A model generated the notes under the pieces. The model was not told the DNA's origin. It saw only the letters and a list, made by a program, of their open reading frames with translations, and searched no databases. DNA of 64,000 nucleotides from Hyperoodon ampullatus. Lineage: Eukaryota > Chordata > Mammalia > Artiodactyla > Ziphiidae. The translations under genes and the position numbers were made by a program. Below, in pieces: positions 1 through 10,430 of this stretch (position 1 is its first letter; each line of letters opens with the position of its first letter). The stretch covers positions 989,001 through 1,053,000 of the forward strand of contig CATKHW010000013.1 in assembly GCA_949752795.1 (NCBI GenBank). Reading direction: 5' to 3'.

Positions 1-879
1 CATATTTCCCGCAGAGGAATATATCTGACTAGTAAGAATCTTAAAACCTATGTATTGATATGTCTCCGTAAAGGATTCAAGTGTGTCTAGACTGGCATAA
101 ACATGGCAGCGAGAATCAGCTCAAACCCACTATAAAAAGGAATTTCAAAAACAAAACAAAAAAAGTGGGAAATTCTTTACAATTCCTTCAGGGTCTCTGA
201 TGAAACATGGAATGACCCTATCTACAACGACAGCTGGATGTGGCATAAGGCTGGACACTTGGGACTGAGAGGATTGGTGAGATTGGGTGCGCAAATGCAG
301 ACCCTTTAAAGCAATAATGCATGGCACCCATTCCATGGGTCACAACTCTGCAGCTTGAAGGAAATATTAATACAGTTATAACATGTACGGGAAACCTAGA
401 GAACGGACACACTGTGAACACGAAAGGTTTCTAAAACTCAACGAATAGTCCCTCTCCTGGTGCTCCGGTTTGACTTTACATCTGCTTTACTATCAACCTC
501 CCAACTTTGAGAGACAGCCCCTTTAACCTCCTGGTTCCCACAGGTTGCCAATTTGGCAGAGGATGAAAGGGAAGAGGGAGAACCAATGAGAGAGTAGCTG
601 TTAGGCATTTGGACGGGCACATATCACTGTAATTTCCCGGCAGGAAGAAGAATTAACCAAAGTCTCAGCCACCCACCGGGAACCAGTATAGGTCCTGAAC
701 CAAAATTTTGGACTTGCGGTCAGCTCACCAAAAACGAGTTGAAAAATGGAGCTCAGGGGCACAGCAATTCAAAAACTGGCTGAGTAATAAAGGAAAACTA
801 TGGTCCAAAAATCCGTTGAGGGAAGGCAACGAGGTGGACTTGAAAGCGAGGCAGAATAGCAGGAAACAGATTTCAAGAC

Positions 880-896
880 GTACGTTGGAATCGCCT
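880..896 (+). other. CENP-B-box-like motif (degenerate, representative copy)
   Basis: GTACGTTGGAATCGCCT lies about 40 bp left of the palindrome. Against the 17-bp CENP-B box (YTTCGTTGGAARCGGGA) it matches 11 positions, including the run CGTTGGAA and the following CG. It fails at the second T of TTCG and at two G of CGGG, so 6 of the 9 positions usually considered essential are kept. It recurs in each unit, often as TATGTTGG where the CpG has decayed (units 12, 14, 17, 20, 36). It may be chance; binding is not implied. Confidence 0.25.
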
Positions 897-936
897 TTAA
901 AGCTAGGAAGAGGGGCACAATTTCGACAATGATGCA

Positions 937-1010
937 CTTGGCCAAAAAGGGCGTATGCGTTTTCTCCTGAATATATTCAGGAGAAAACGCATACGCCCTT
1001 TTTGGCCAAG
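937..1010. repeat. 74-bp spacerless perfect palindrome (representative copy)
   Basis: Bases 937-973 are the exact reverse complement of 974-1010. The centre reads CCTGAATATATTCAGG, the arms contain GGGCGTATGCG, and the outer ends are CTTGGCCAAAAA and its complement. Pairing stops immediately outside 937 and 1010. The element could extrude as a cruciform, or fold as a hairpin in single-stranded DNA or RNA. It recurs once per unit at the same offset and is perfect in units 1, 4, 10, 11, 15, 16, 18, 19, 23, 26, 27, 28 and 34. Its function is unknown. It is not a transposon end, because nothing lies between the arms. Confidence 0.97.
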
Positions 1011-1019
1011 CAAGCAATC

Positions 1020-1539
1020 GGGCAATGCAAATCTGCACTACAAAGAAGTATCACTTCCCACCGGTCAAAAGGGACATCCACAAAATGTGTAAAAACCAGA
1101 AAGGCAAGACAGGCCCTGGAGAACAGGGAGCCTTGTTATGCTGATGGGTGGGATTTAAATTGCCAACTGCCTCTCTGGAGTAGTGCATTGTGTTCCCTAA
1201 AACAAGTAAACAACAGAGCTACAGAGCCAAGGGCACTTCCAGTCTAGGGAATATACCTTGGGAAAACTGAAAATCAATAAGACAGAGCCACCCGAAAATT
1301 TAGGGCTGCACTGCTTACAAGGACCTCAACTTGGGTACACCTTAAATATCCCAGGAAATATATAAATGGTTCAAAAAATTGTGGTACGTACGTACGATGG
1401 AATATCCCTCAGCCATGAAATCAATGTCATAAGACCAGTAGCAGCAAAATGGGTGGATTCAGGTACGATGATTCTAAGTGAAATAAGTCACACAGAAAAA
1501 GAAACTTATCATAACATATCACTTATGAAGATCCTGTAA
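1020..1539 (+). pseudogene. LINE-1 ORF2 C-terminal remnant (representative copy)
   Basis: This is the decayed 3' end of L1 ORF2, the reverse transcriptase/endonuclease protein of a non-LTR retrotransposon. Co-linear similarity to mammalian L1, from memory, starts at ATGCAAATCTGCACTACAAA (L1: ATGCAAATCAAAACTACAAT). It continues through GATGGGTGGGATTTAAATTG (L1: GGTGGGAATGTAAATTG), the GTGGTAC...GATGGAATAT...CTCAGCCAT block and GTGAAATAAGTCACACAGAA. In translation the last part reads LSEISHTEKETYH, close to the L1 C-terminus LSEVSQTEKDKYH, and ends at the homologous TAA. Upstream, the L1 frame shifts by one base near the CAGCCATG block, so the frame is broken. It recurs in every unit. Not functional. 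Confidence 0.85.
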
Positions 1540-1883
1540 ACATGGCTACACATGAAATGAGTTAGGAAAGAGAACAGTGTCTCACATTTAGAAAACACTC
1601 TTATGCCTGCTTAAGGGGGAAGGAGAGGTGGGGTGATGCATAAAACCAGAGTTTGATATAAGCACAGGTAGTGTTCCAAAAACCAACTATGGAATAGACA
1701 AGACCTACACCTTCCTCAGTGAAAGGGACTCAAAACCCCATATTTCCCGCAGAGGAATATATCTGACTAGTAAGAATCTTAAAACCTATGTATTGATATG
1801 TCTCCGTAAGGGAATCAAGTGTGTCTAGACTGGCATAAACATGGCAGCGAGATTCAGCTCAAACCCACTATAAAAAGGAATTT
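1540..1883 (+). mobile_element. LINE-1 3' UTR fragment spanning the unit 1/unit 2 junction
   Basis: Downstream of the ORF2 stop the sequence follows the cetartiodactyl-type L1 3' UTR in order: TTAGAAAACACTCTTATG (L1: ATAGAAAACAAACTTATGG), a GGGGGAAGGAGAGGTGGGG block (L1: GGGGAAAGGTGGGGG), CCAGAGTTTGATATAAGCAC, AGACCTACACC, and finally GAATCAAGTGTGTCTAGAC (L1: GAATCACTTTGCTGTACACC). The arbitrary unit boundary falls inside it, so the natural unit begins and ends elsewhere. It recurs in every unit. Homology is recalled by eye, not computed. Confidence 0.8.
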
Positions 1884-1902
1884 CAAAAACAAAACAAAAA
1901 AA
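1868..1902 (+). mobile_element. Degenerate L1 polyadenylation signal and A-rich tail
   Basis: ACTATAAAAAGG at 1868-1879 lines up with the terminal ACTATACTCCAATAAAAATT of the L1 3' UTR. The following CAAAAACAAAACAAAAAAAC is the remnant poly(A) tail. This marks the 3' boundary of the ancestral L1 insertion within the unit; sequence to its right (from about 1903) is not recognisably L1 3' end. The TATAAAAAG string should not be taken for a promoter. Confidence 0.7.
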
Positions 1903-2520
1903 CTGGGAAATTCTCTACAATTCCTTCAGGGTCTCTGATGAAACCTGGAATGACCCTATCTACAACGACAGCTGGATGTGGCAGAAGGCTGGACACTTGG
2001 GACTGAGAGGATTGGTGAGATTGGGTGAGCAAATGCAGACCCTTTAAAGCACAAATGCCTGGCACCCATTCCATGGGTCCCAACTCTCCAGGTTGAAGGG
2101 AAGATTACTACAGCTATAACATGTATGGGAAACCTAGAGAACGGACACACTGTGAATACGAAAGGTTTCTAAAACTCAACGAAGAGTCCCTCTCCTGGTG
2201 CTCCGGTTTGACTTTCCATCTGCTTTACTATCAACCTCCCAACTTGGAGAGACAGCCCCTTTAACCTCCTGGTTCACACAGGTTGCCAATTTGGCAGAGG
2301 ATGAAAGGGAAGAGGGAGAACCAATGAGAGAGTAGCTGTTAGGCATTTGGACGGGCACATATCACTCTAATTTCCCGGCAGGAAGAAGAATTAACCAAAG
2401 TCTCAGCCACCCACTGGGAACCAGTATAGGTGCTGAATCAAAATTTTGGACTTGCGGTCAGCTCACCAAAAACGAGTTGAAAAATGGAGCTCAGGGGCAC
2501 AGCAATTCACAAACTGGCCG
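1903..2520. repeat. Unassigned segment of the unit (representative copy)
   Basis: Offsets about 165-780 of each unit hold no long open frame, no recognisable element and no inverted repeat of note. The segment is slightly richer in GC and contains CCCTATCTACAACGACAGC, CCATTCCATGGGTCCC and GGCAGAGGATGAAAGG. It is as well conserved between units as the L1 part. It may be more strongly decayed L1 ORF2 or unrelated flanking DNA trapped when the unit first amplified. Confidence 0.5.
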
Positions 2521-3477
2521 AGTAATAAAGGACAACAATCGTCCAAAAATCTGTTGAGGGAAGGCAACGAGGCGGACTTGAAAGCGAGGCAGAATAGCAG
2601 GAAACAGATTTCAAGAGGTACGTTGGAATCGCCTTTAAAGCACAGGAAGAGGGGCACAACTTCGACAATGATGCACTTGGCCAAAAAGGGCGTATGCGTT
2701 TTCTCCTGAATATATTCAGGAGAAAACGCATACTCTATTTTTGGCCAAACAAGCAAGCGGGCAATGGAAATCTGCACTACAAAGAAGTATCACTTCCCAC
2801 CGGTCAAAAGGGACATCCACAAAATGTGTAAAAACCAGAAAGGCAAGACAGGCCCTGGAGAACAGGGAGCCTTGTTATGCTGATGGGCGGGATGTAAATT
2901 GCCAAATGCCTCTCTGGTGGAGTGCATTGTGTTCCCTAAAACAAGTAAACAACAGAGCTACAGAGCCAAGGGCACTTCCAGTCTAGGGAATATACCTTGG
3001 GAAAACTGAAAATCAATAAGACAGAGCCACCCCAAAATTTATGGCTGCACTGCTTACAAGGACCTCAACTTGGGTACACCTTAAATATCCCAGGAAATAT
3101 AAAAATGGTTCAAAAAATTGCGGTACTTACGTACGATGGAATATCCCTCAGCCATGAAATCAATGTCATAAGACCAGTAGCAGCAAAATGGGTGGATTCG
3201 TGTACGATGATTCTAAGTGAAATAAGTCACACAGGAAAAGAAACTTATCATAAAATATCACTTATGAAGATCCTGTAAACATGGCTACACTTGAACTGAG
3301 TTAGGAAAGAGAACAGTGTCTCACATTTAGAAAACACTCTTATGCCTGCTTAAGTGGGACGGAGAGGTGGGGTGATGCATAAAACCAGAGTTTGATATAA
3401 GCACAGGTACCGTTCCAAAAACCAACTATGGAATAGAAAAGACCTACACCTTCCTCAGTGAAAGGGACTCAAAATCC

Positions 3478-5216
3478 CGTATATCCTGCAGAGGAATATA
3501 TCTGACTAGTAAGAATCTTAAAACCTATGTATTGATATGTCTCCGTAAGGGAATCAAGTGTGTCTAGACTGGCATAAACATGGCAGCAAGAATCAGCTCA
3601 AACCCACTATAAAAAGGAATTTCAAAAACAAAACAAAAAAACTGGGAAATTCTTTACAATTCCTTCAGGGTCTCTGGTGAAACCTGGAATGACCCTATCT
3701 ACAACGACAGCTGGAAGTGGCATAAAGCTGGACCCTTGGGACTGAGAGGATTGGTGAGATTGGGTGAGCAAATGCAGACCCTTTAAAGCACAAATGCCTG
3801 GCACCCATTCCATGGGTCCCAACTCTCCAGGTTGAAGGGAATATTACTACAGCTATAACATGTATGGGAAACCTAGAGAACGGACACACTGTGAATACGA
3901 AAGGTTTGTAAAACTCAACGAATTGTCCCTCTCCTGGTGATCTGGTTTGTCTTTCCATCTGCTTTACTATCAACCTCCCAACTTGGAGAGACAGCCCCTT
4001 TAACCTCCTGGTTCACACAGGTTTCCAATTTGGCAGAGGATGAAATGGAAGAGGGAGAACCAATGAGAGAGTAGCTGTTAGGCATTTGGTCGGGCACATA
4101 TCACTGTAATTTCCCGGCAGGAAAAAGAATTAACCAAAGTCTCAGCCCCCCACCGGGAACCAGTATAGGTCCTGAACCAAAATTTTGGACTTGCTGTCAG
4201 CTCACAAAAAACGAGTTGAAAAATGGAGCTCAGGGGCACAGCAATTCACAAACGGGCCGAGTAATAATGGACAACTATCGTCCTAAAAATCTGTTGAGGG
4301 AAGGCAACGACGCGGACTTGAATGCGAGGCAGAATAGCAGGAAACAGATTTCAAGAGGTACGTTGGAATCGCCTTTAAAGCACAGGAAGAGGGGCACAAC
4401 TTCGACAATGATGCACTTGGCCAAAAAGGGCGTATGCGTTTTCTCCTGAATATATTCAGGAGAAAATGCATACGCCCTTTTTGGCCAAGCAAGCAAGCGG
4501 GCAATGCAAATCTGCAATACAAAGAAGTATCACTTCCCACCGGTCAAAAGGGACATCCACGAAATGTGTAAAAACCAGAAAAGCAAGACAGGCCCTGGAG
4601 AACAGGGAGCCTTGTTATGCTGATGGGCGGGATGTAAATTGCCAACTGCCTCTCTGGAGGAGTACATTGTGTTCCCTAAAAAAGTAAAGAACAGAGCTAC
4701 AGAGCCAAGGGCACTTCCAGTCTAGGGAATATACCTTGGGAAAACTGAAAATCAATAAGACAGAGCCACCCCAAAATTTAGGGCTGCACTGCTTACAAGG
4801 ACCTCAACTTGGGTACACCTTAAATATCCCAGGAAATATAAAAATGGTTCAAAAAATTGTGGAACTTACGTACGATGGAATATCCCTCAGCCATGAAATC
4901 AATGTCATAAGACCAGTAGCAGCAAAATGGGTGGATGCAGGTACGATGATTCTAAGTGAAATAAGTCACACAGAAAAATAAACTTATCATAAGATATCAC
5001 TTATGAAGATCCTGTAAACATGGCTACACTTGAACTGAGTTAAGAAAGAGAACTGAGTCTCACATTTATTAAACACTCTTATGCCTGCTTAAGGGGGAAG
5101 GAGAGGTGGGGTGATGCATAAAACCAGAGTTTGATATAAGCACAGGTACCGTTCCAAAAACCAACTATGGAATAGACAAGACCTACACCTTCCTCAGTGA
5201 AAGGGACTCAAAACCC
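3478..5216 (+). repeat. Satellite unit 3
   Basis: Palindrome 4416-4489 with one mismatch (AAAATGCATA). The L1 remnant has an extra stop (CAGAAAAATAA at about 4972), and the homologous stop is 5015-5017. The unit start reads GTATATCCTGCAG, a local cluster of private changes. Confidence 0.96.
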
Positions 5217-6955
5217 CATATTTCCCGCAGAGGAATATATCTGACTAGTAAGAATCTTAAAACCTATGTATTGATATGTCTCCGTAAGGGAATCAAGTGT
5301 GTCTAGACTGGCATAAACATGGCAGCGAGAATCAGCTCAAACCCACTATAAAAAGGAATTTCAAAAACAAAACAAAAAAAACTGTGAAATTCTTTACAAT
5401 TCCTTCAGCGTCTCTGATGAAACCTGTAATGACCCTATCTACAATGACAGCTAGATGTGGCATTTGGCTGGACATTTGGGACTGAGAGGACTGGTGAGAT
5501 TCGGTGAGCAATTGCAGACCCTTTAAAGCAATAATGCATGGCACCCATTCCATGGGTCCCAACTCTCCAGGTTGAAGGGAATATTACTACAGTTATAACA
5601 TGTACGGGAAACCTAGAGAATGGACACACTGTGAATACGAAAGGTTTCTAAAACTCAACGAATAGTCCCACTCCTAGTGCTCCGGTTTGACTTTCCATCT
5701 GTTTTACTATCAACCTCCCAACTTGGAGAGACAGCCCATTTAACCTCCTGGTTCTCACAGGTTGCCAATTTGGCAGAGGATGAAAGGGAAGAGGGAGAAC
5801 CAATGAGAGAGTAGCTGTCAGGCATTTGAACGGGTACATATCACTGTAATTTCCCGGCAGGAAGAAGAATTAACAAAAGTCTCAGTCCCCCACCGGGAAC
5901 CAGCATAGGTCCTGTACCAAAATTTTGGACTTGCGGTCAGCTCACCAAAAACGAGTTGAAAAATGGAGCTCAGGGGTACAGCAATTCACAAACTGGCCGA
6001 GTAATAAAGGACAACTATCGTCCAAAAATCTGTTGAGGGAAGGCAACTAGGCGGACTTGAAAGCGAGGCAGAATAGCAGGAAACAGATTTCAAGAGGTAC
6101 GTTGGAATCGCCTTTAAAGCACAGGAGGAGGGGCACAACTTCGACAATGATGCACTTGGCCAAAAAGGGCGTATGCGTTTTCTCCTGAATATATTCAGGA
6201 GAAAACGCATACGCCCTTTTTGGCCAAGCAAGCAAGCGGGCAATGCAAATCTGCACTACAAAGAAGTATCACTTCCCACCGGTCAAAAGGGACATCCACA
6301 AAATGTGTAAAAACAGAAAGGCAAGACAGGCCCTGGAGAACAGGGAGCCTTGTTATGCTGATGGGCGGGATGTAAATTGCCAACTGCCTCTCTGGAGGAG
6401 TACATTGTGTTCCCTAAAACAAGTAAAGAACAGAGCTACAGAGCCAAGGGCACTTCCAGTCTAGGGAATATACCTTGGGAAAACTGAAAATCAATAAGAC
6501 AGAGCCACCCCAAAATTTAGGGCTGCACTGCTTACAAGGACCTCAACTTGGGTACAACTTAAATATCGCAGGAAATATAAAAATGGTTCAAAAAATTGTG
6601 GTACTTACATACGATGGAATATCCCTCAGCCATGAAATCAATGTCATAAGACCAGTAGCAGCAAAATGGTTGGATTCAGGTACGATGATTCTAAGTGAAA
6701 TAAGTCACACAGAAAAAGAAACTTATCATAAGATATCACTTATGAAGATCCTGTAAACATGGCTACACTTGAACTGAGTTAGGAAAGAGAACAGTGTCTC
6801 ACATTTAGAAAACACTCTTATGCCTGCTTAAGGGGGAAGGAGAGGTGGGGTGATGCATAAAACCAGAGTTTGATATAAGCACAGGTACCGTTTCATAAAT
6901 CAACTATGGAATAGACAAGACCTACACCTTCCTCAGTGAAAGGGACTCAAAACCC
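5217..6955 (+). repeat. Satellite unit 4
   Basis: Palindrome 6155-6228 is perfect. ORF2 remnant stop 6754-6756. A CpG has decayed in CTTACATACG near 6606. Confidence 0.96.
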
Positions 6956-8692
6956 CATATTTCCCGCAGAGGAATATATCTGACTAGTAAGAATCTTAAA
7001 ACCTATGTATTGATATGTCTCCGTAAGGGAATCAAGTGTGTCTAGACTGGGATAAATATGGCAGCGAGAATCAGCTCAAACCCACTATAAAAAGGAATTT
7101 CAAAAACAAAACAAAAAAACTGGGAAATTCTTTACAATTCCTTCAGGTTCTATGATAAAACCTGGAATGACCCTATCTACAACGACAGCTTGTTGTGGCA
7201 TAAGGAGGGCCACTTGGGACTGAGATGATTGGTGAGATTGGGTGAGAAAATGCAGACCCTTTAAAGCAATAATGCATGGCACCCATTCCATGGGTCCCAA
7301 CTCTCCAGGTTGAAGGGAATATTACTACAGCTATAACATGTACGGGAAACCTAGAGAACGGACACACTGTGAATACAAACAATTTCTAAAACTCAACGAA
7401 TAGTCCCTCTCCTGGTGCTCCGGTTTGACTTTCCACCTGCTTTACTATCAACCTCCCAAGTTGGAGAGAGGGCCCCTTTAACCTCCTGGTTCTCACAGGT
7501 TGCCAATTTGGCAGAGGATGAAAGGGAAGAGGGAGAACCAATGAGAGAGTAGCTGTTAGACATTTGGACGGGCATATATCACTCTAATTTCCCGGCAGGA
7601 ATAGAATTAACCAAAGTCTCAGCCCCCCACTGGCAACCAGCATAGGTCCAGAACCAAAATTTTGGACATGTGGTCAGCTCACAAAAAACTAGTTGAGTAA
7701 TGGATCTCAAGGCCACAGCAATTCACTAACTGGCAGAGTAATAAAGGACAACTATCATACAAAAATCTGTTAAGGGAAGGCAACGAGGCGGATTTGAAAG
7801 CGAGGCAGAATAGCAGGAAACAGATTTCAAGAGGTACGTTGGAACCGCCTTTAAAGCACAGGAAGAGGGGCACAACTTGGACAATGAAGCACTTGCCCAA
7901 AAAGTGCGTATGCGTTTTCTCCTGAATATATTCAGGAGAAAACGCATACGCCCTTTTTGGCCAAGCAAGCAAGCGGGCAATGCAAATCTGCACTACAAAG
8001 AAGTATCACTTCCCACCGGTCAAAAGGGACATCCACAAAATGTGTAAAAACCAGAAAGGCAAGACAGGCCCTGGAGAACAGGGAGCTTTGTTATGCAGAT
8101 GGGCGGGATGTAAATTGCCAACTGCCTCTCTGGAGGAGTGCATTGTGTTCCCTAAAACAAGTAAAGAACAGAGCTACAGAGCCAAGGGCACTTCCAGTCT
8201 AGGGAATATACCTTGGGAAACCTGACAATCAATAAGACAGAGCCACCCCAAAATTTTGGGCTGCACTGCTTACAAGGACCTCAACTTGGGTACACCTTAA
8301 ATATCCCAGGAAATATAAAAATGGTTCAAAAATTGTGGTAGTTACGTACGATGAAATATCCCTCAGCCATGAAATCAATGTCATAAGACCAGTAGCAGCA
8401 AAATGGGTGGATTCAGGTACGATGATTCTAAGTGAAATAAGTCACACAGAAAAAGCAACTTATCATAAGATATCACTTATGAAGATCCTGTAAACATGGC
8501 TACATTTGAACTGAGTTAGGAAAGAGAACAGTGTCTCACATTTAGAAAACACTCTTATGCCTGCTTAAGGGGGAAGGAGAGGTGGGGTGATGCATAAAAC
8601 CAGAGTTTGATATAAGCACAGGTTCCGTTCCAAAAACCAACTATGGAATAGACAAGACCTACACCTTCCTCAGTGAAAGGGATTCAAAACCC
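6956..8692 (+). repeat. Satellite unit 5
   Basis: Palindrome 7892-7965 has two left-arm substitutions (TTGCCCAAAAAGTGCG). ORF2 remnant stop 8491-8493. Length 1,737 bp, with several private changes around 7145-7215. Confidence 0.96.
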
Positions 8693-10430
8693 CATATTTC
8701 CCGCAGAGGAATATATCTGACTAGTAAGAATCTTAAAACCTATGTATTGATATGTCTCCGTAAGGGAATCAAGTGTGTCTAGACTGGCATAAACATGGCA
8801 GCGAGAATCAGCTCAAACCCACTATAAAAAGGAATTTCAAAAACAAAACAAAAAAACTGGGATATTCTTTACAATTCCTTCAGGGTCTCTGATGAAACCT
8901 GGAATGACCCTATCTACAACGACAGCTGGATGTGGCATAAGGCTGGACACTTGGGACTGAGAGGATTGGTGACATTGGGTGAGCAAATGCAGACCCTTTA
9001 AAGCACAAATGCCTGGCACCAATTCCATGGGTCCCAACTCTCCAGGTTGAAGGGAATATTACTACAGCTATAACATGTACGGAAAACCTAGAGAACGGAC
9101 ACACTGTGAATACGAAAGGTTTCTAAAACTCAACGAAGAGTCCCTCTCCTGGTGCTCCGGTTTGACTATCCATCTGCTTTACTATCAACCTCCCAAATTG
9201 GAGAGACAACCCCTTTAACCTCCTGTTCGCACAGATTGCCAATTTGGCAGAGGATGAAAGGGAAGAGGGAGAACCAATGAGAGAGTAGCTGTTAGGCATT
9301 TGGACGGGCGCATATCACTCTAAATTCCCGGCAGGAAGAAGAATTAACCAAAGTCTCAGCCACCCACCGGGAACCAGCATAGTTCCTTAACCAAAATTTT
9401 GGACATGTGGTCAGCTCACAAAAAACGAGTTGAAAAATGGAGCTCAGGGGCTCAGCAATTCAAAAACTGGCTGAGTAATAAAGGACAATTATCATCCAAA
9501 AATCTGTTGAGGGAAGGCAACGAGGCGGACTTGAAAGCGAGGCAGAATAGCAGGAAACAGATTTCAAGAGGTACCTTGGAATTGCGTATAAAGCACTGGA
9601 AAAGGGGCACATCTTCAACACGGATGCACTTGGCCAAAAAGGGCGTATGCGTTTTCTCCTTTATATATTCAGGAGAAAACGCATACGCCCTTTTTGGCCA
9701 AGCAAGCAAGCGGGCAATGCTAATCTGCACTACAAAGAAGTATCACTTCCCACCGGTCAAAAGGGACATCCACAAAATGTGTAAAAACCAGAAAGGCAAG
9801 ACAGGTCCTGGAGAACAGGGAGCCTTGTTATGCTGATGGGCGGGATGTAAATTGCCAACTGCCTCTCTGGAGGAGTACATTGTGTTCCCTAAAACAAGTA
9901 AAGAACAGAGCTACAGAGCCAAGGGCACTTCCAGTGTAGGGAATATACCTTGGGAAAACTGAAAATCAATAAGACAGAGCCACCCCAAAATTTAGGGCTG
10001 CACTGCTTACAAGGATCTCAACTTGGGTACACCTTAAATATCCCAGGAAATATAAAAATGGTTCAAAAAACTGTGGTACTTACGTACGATGGAATATCCC
10101 TCAGCCATGAAATAAATGTCATAAGACCAGTAGCAGCAAAATGGGTGGATTCAGGTACGACGATTCTAAGTGAAATAAGTCACACAGAAAAAGAAACTTA
10201 TCATAAGATATCACTTATGAAGATCCTGTAAACATGGCTACACTTGAACTGAGTTAGGAAAGAGAACAGTTTCTCACATTTAGAAAACACTCTTATGCCT
10301 GCTTAAGGGGGAAGGAGAGGTGGGGTGATGCATAAAACCCGAGTTTGATATAAGCACAGGTACCGTTCCAAAAACCAACTATGGAATAGACAAGACCTAC
10401 ACCTTCCTCAGTGAAAGGGACTCAAAACCC
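8693..10430 (+). repeat. Satellite unit 6
   Basis: Palindrome 9629-9702 is altered at its centre (CCTTTATATATTCAGG), which removes two central pairs while the arms stay paired. ORF2 remnant stop 10229-10231. Confidence 0.96.

Larger units (their letters stand above)
1..1738 (+). repeat. Satellite unit 1
   Basis: Reference unit for offsets used here. Palindrome 937-1010 is a perfect 37+37 inverted repeat. The L1 ORF2 remnant runs from about 1020 to TAA 1537-1539. The A-rich tail left by the previous copy's L1 lies at 146-164. This unit carries many private substitutions compared with the central units, for example GTACGTACGTACG at about 1384. Confidence 0.97.
1739..3477 (+). repeat. Satellite unit 2
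   Basis: Palindrome 2676-2749; the right arm has three substitutions (ACTCTATTTTT in place of ACGCCCTTTTT). ORF2 remnant stop is TAA 3276-3278. Confidence 0.96.

Noticed and set aside
131..140. TATAAAAAGG as a TATA box, once per unit
   Set aside because: It aligns with the polyadenylation-signal region at the end of the L1 3' UTR and is followed directly by the A-rich tail, so a decayed 3' end explains it better.
937..1010. Terminal inverted repeats of a DNA transposon or insertion sequence
   Set aside because: The arms abut with nothing between them and have no target-site duplication. If it is a relic of two abutting ends I cannot show it.
1307..1312. Single TTAGGG per unit as a telomere-like repeat
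   Set aside because: One hexamer per 1.7 kb, inside the L1 remnant, is expected by chance.
1266..1539. 93-codon + strand frame ending at the same stop in most units, taken as a conserved small protein
   Set aside because: Only its last part is in the L1 ORF2 frame; the upstream part is frame-shifted L1. Conservation between units reflects homogenisation of the satellite.
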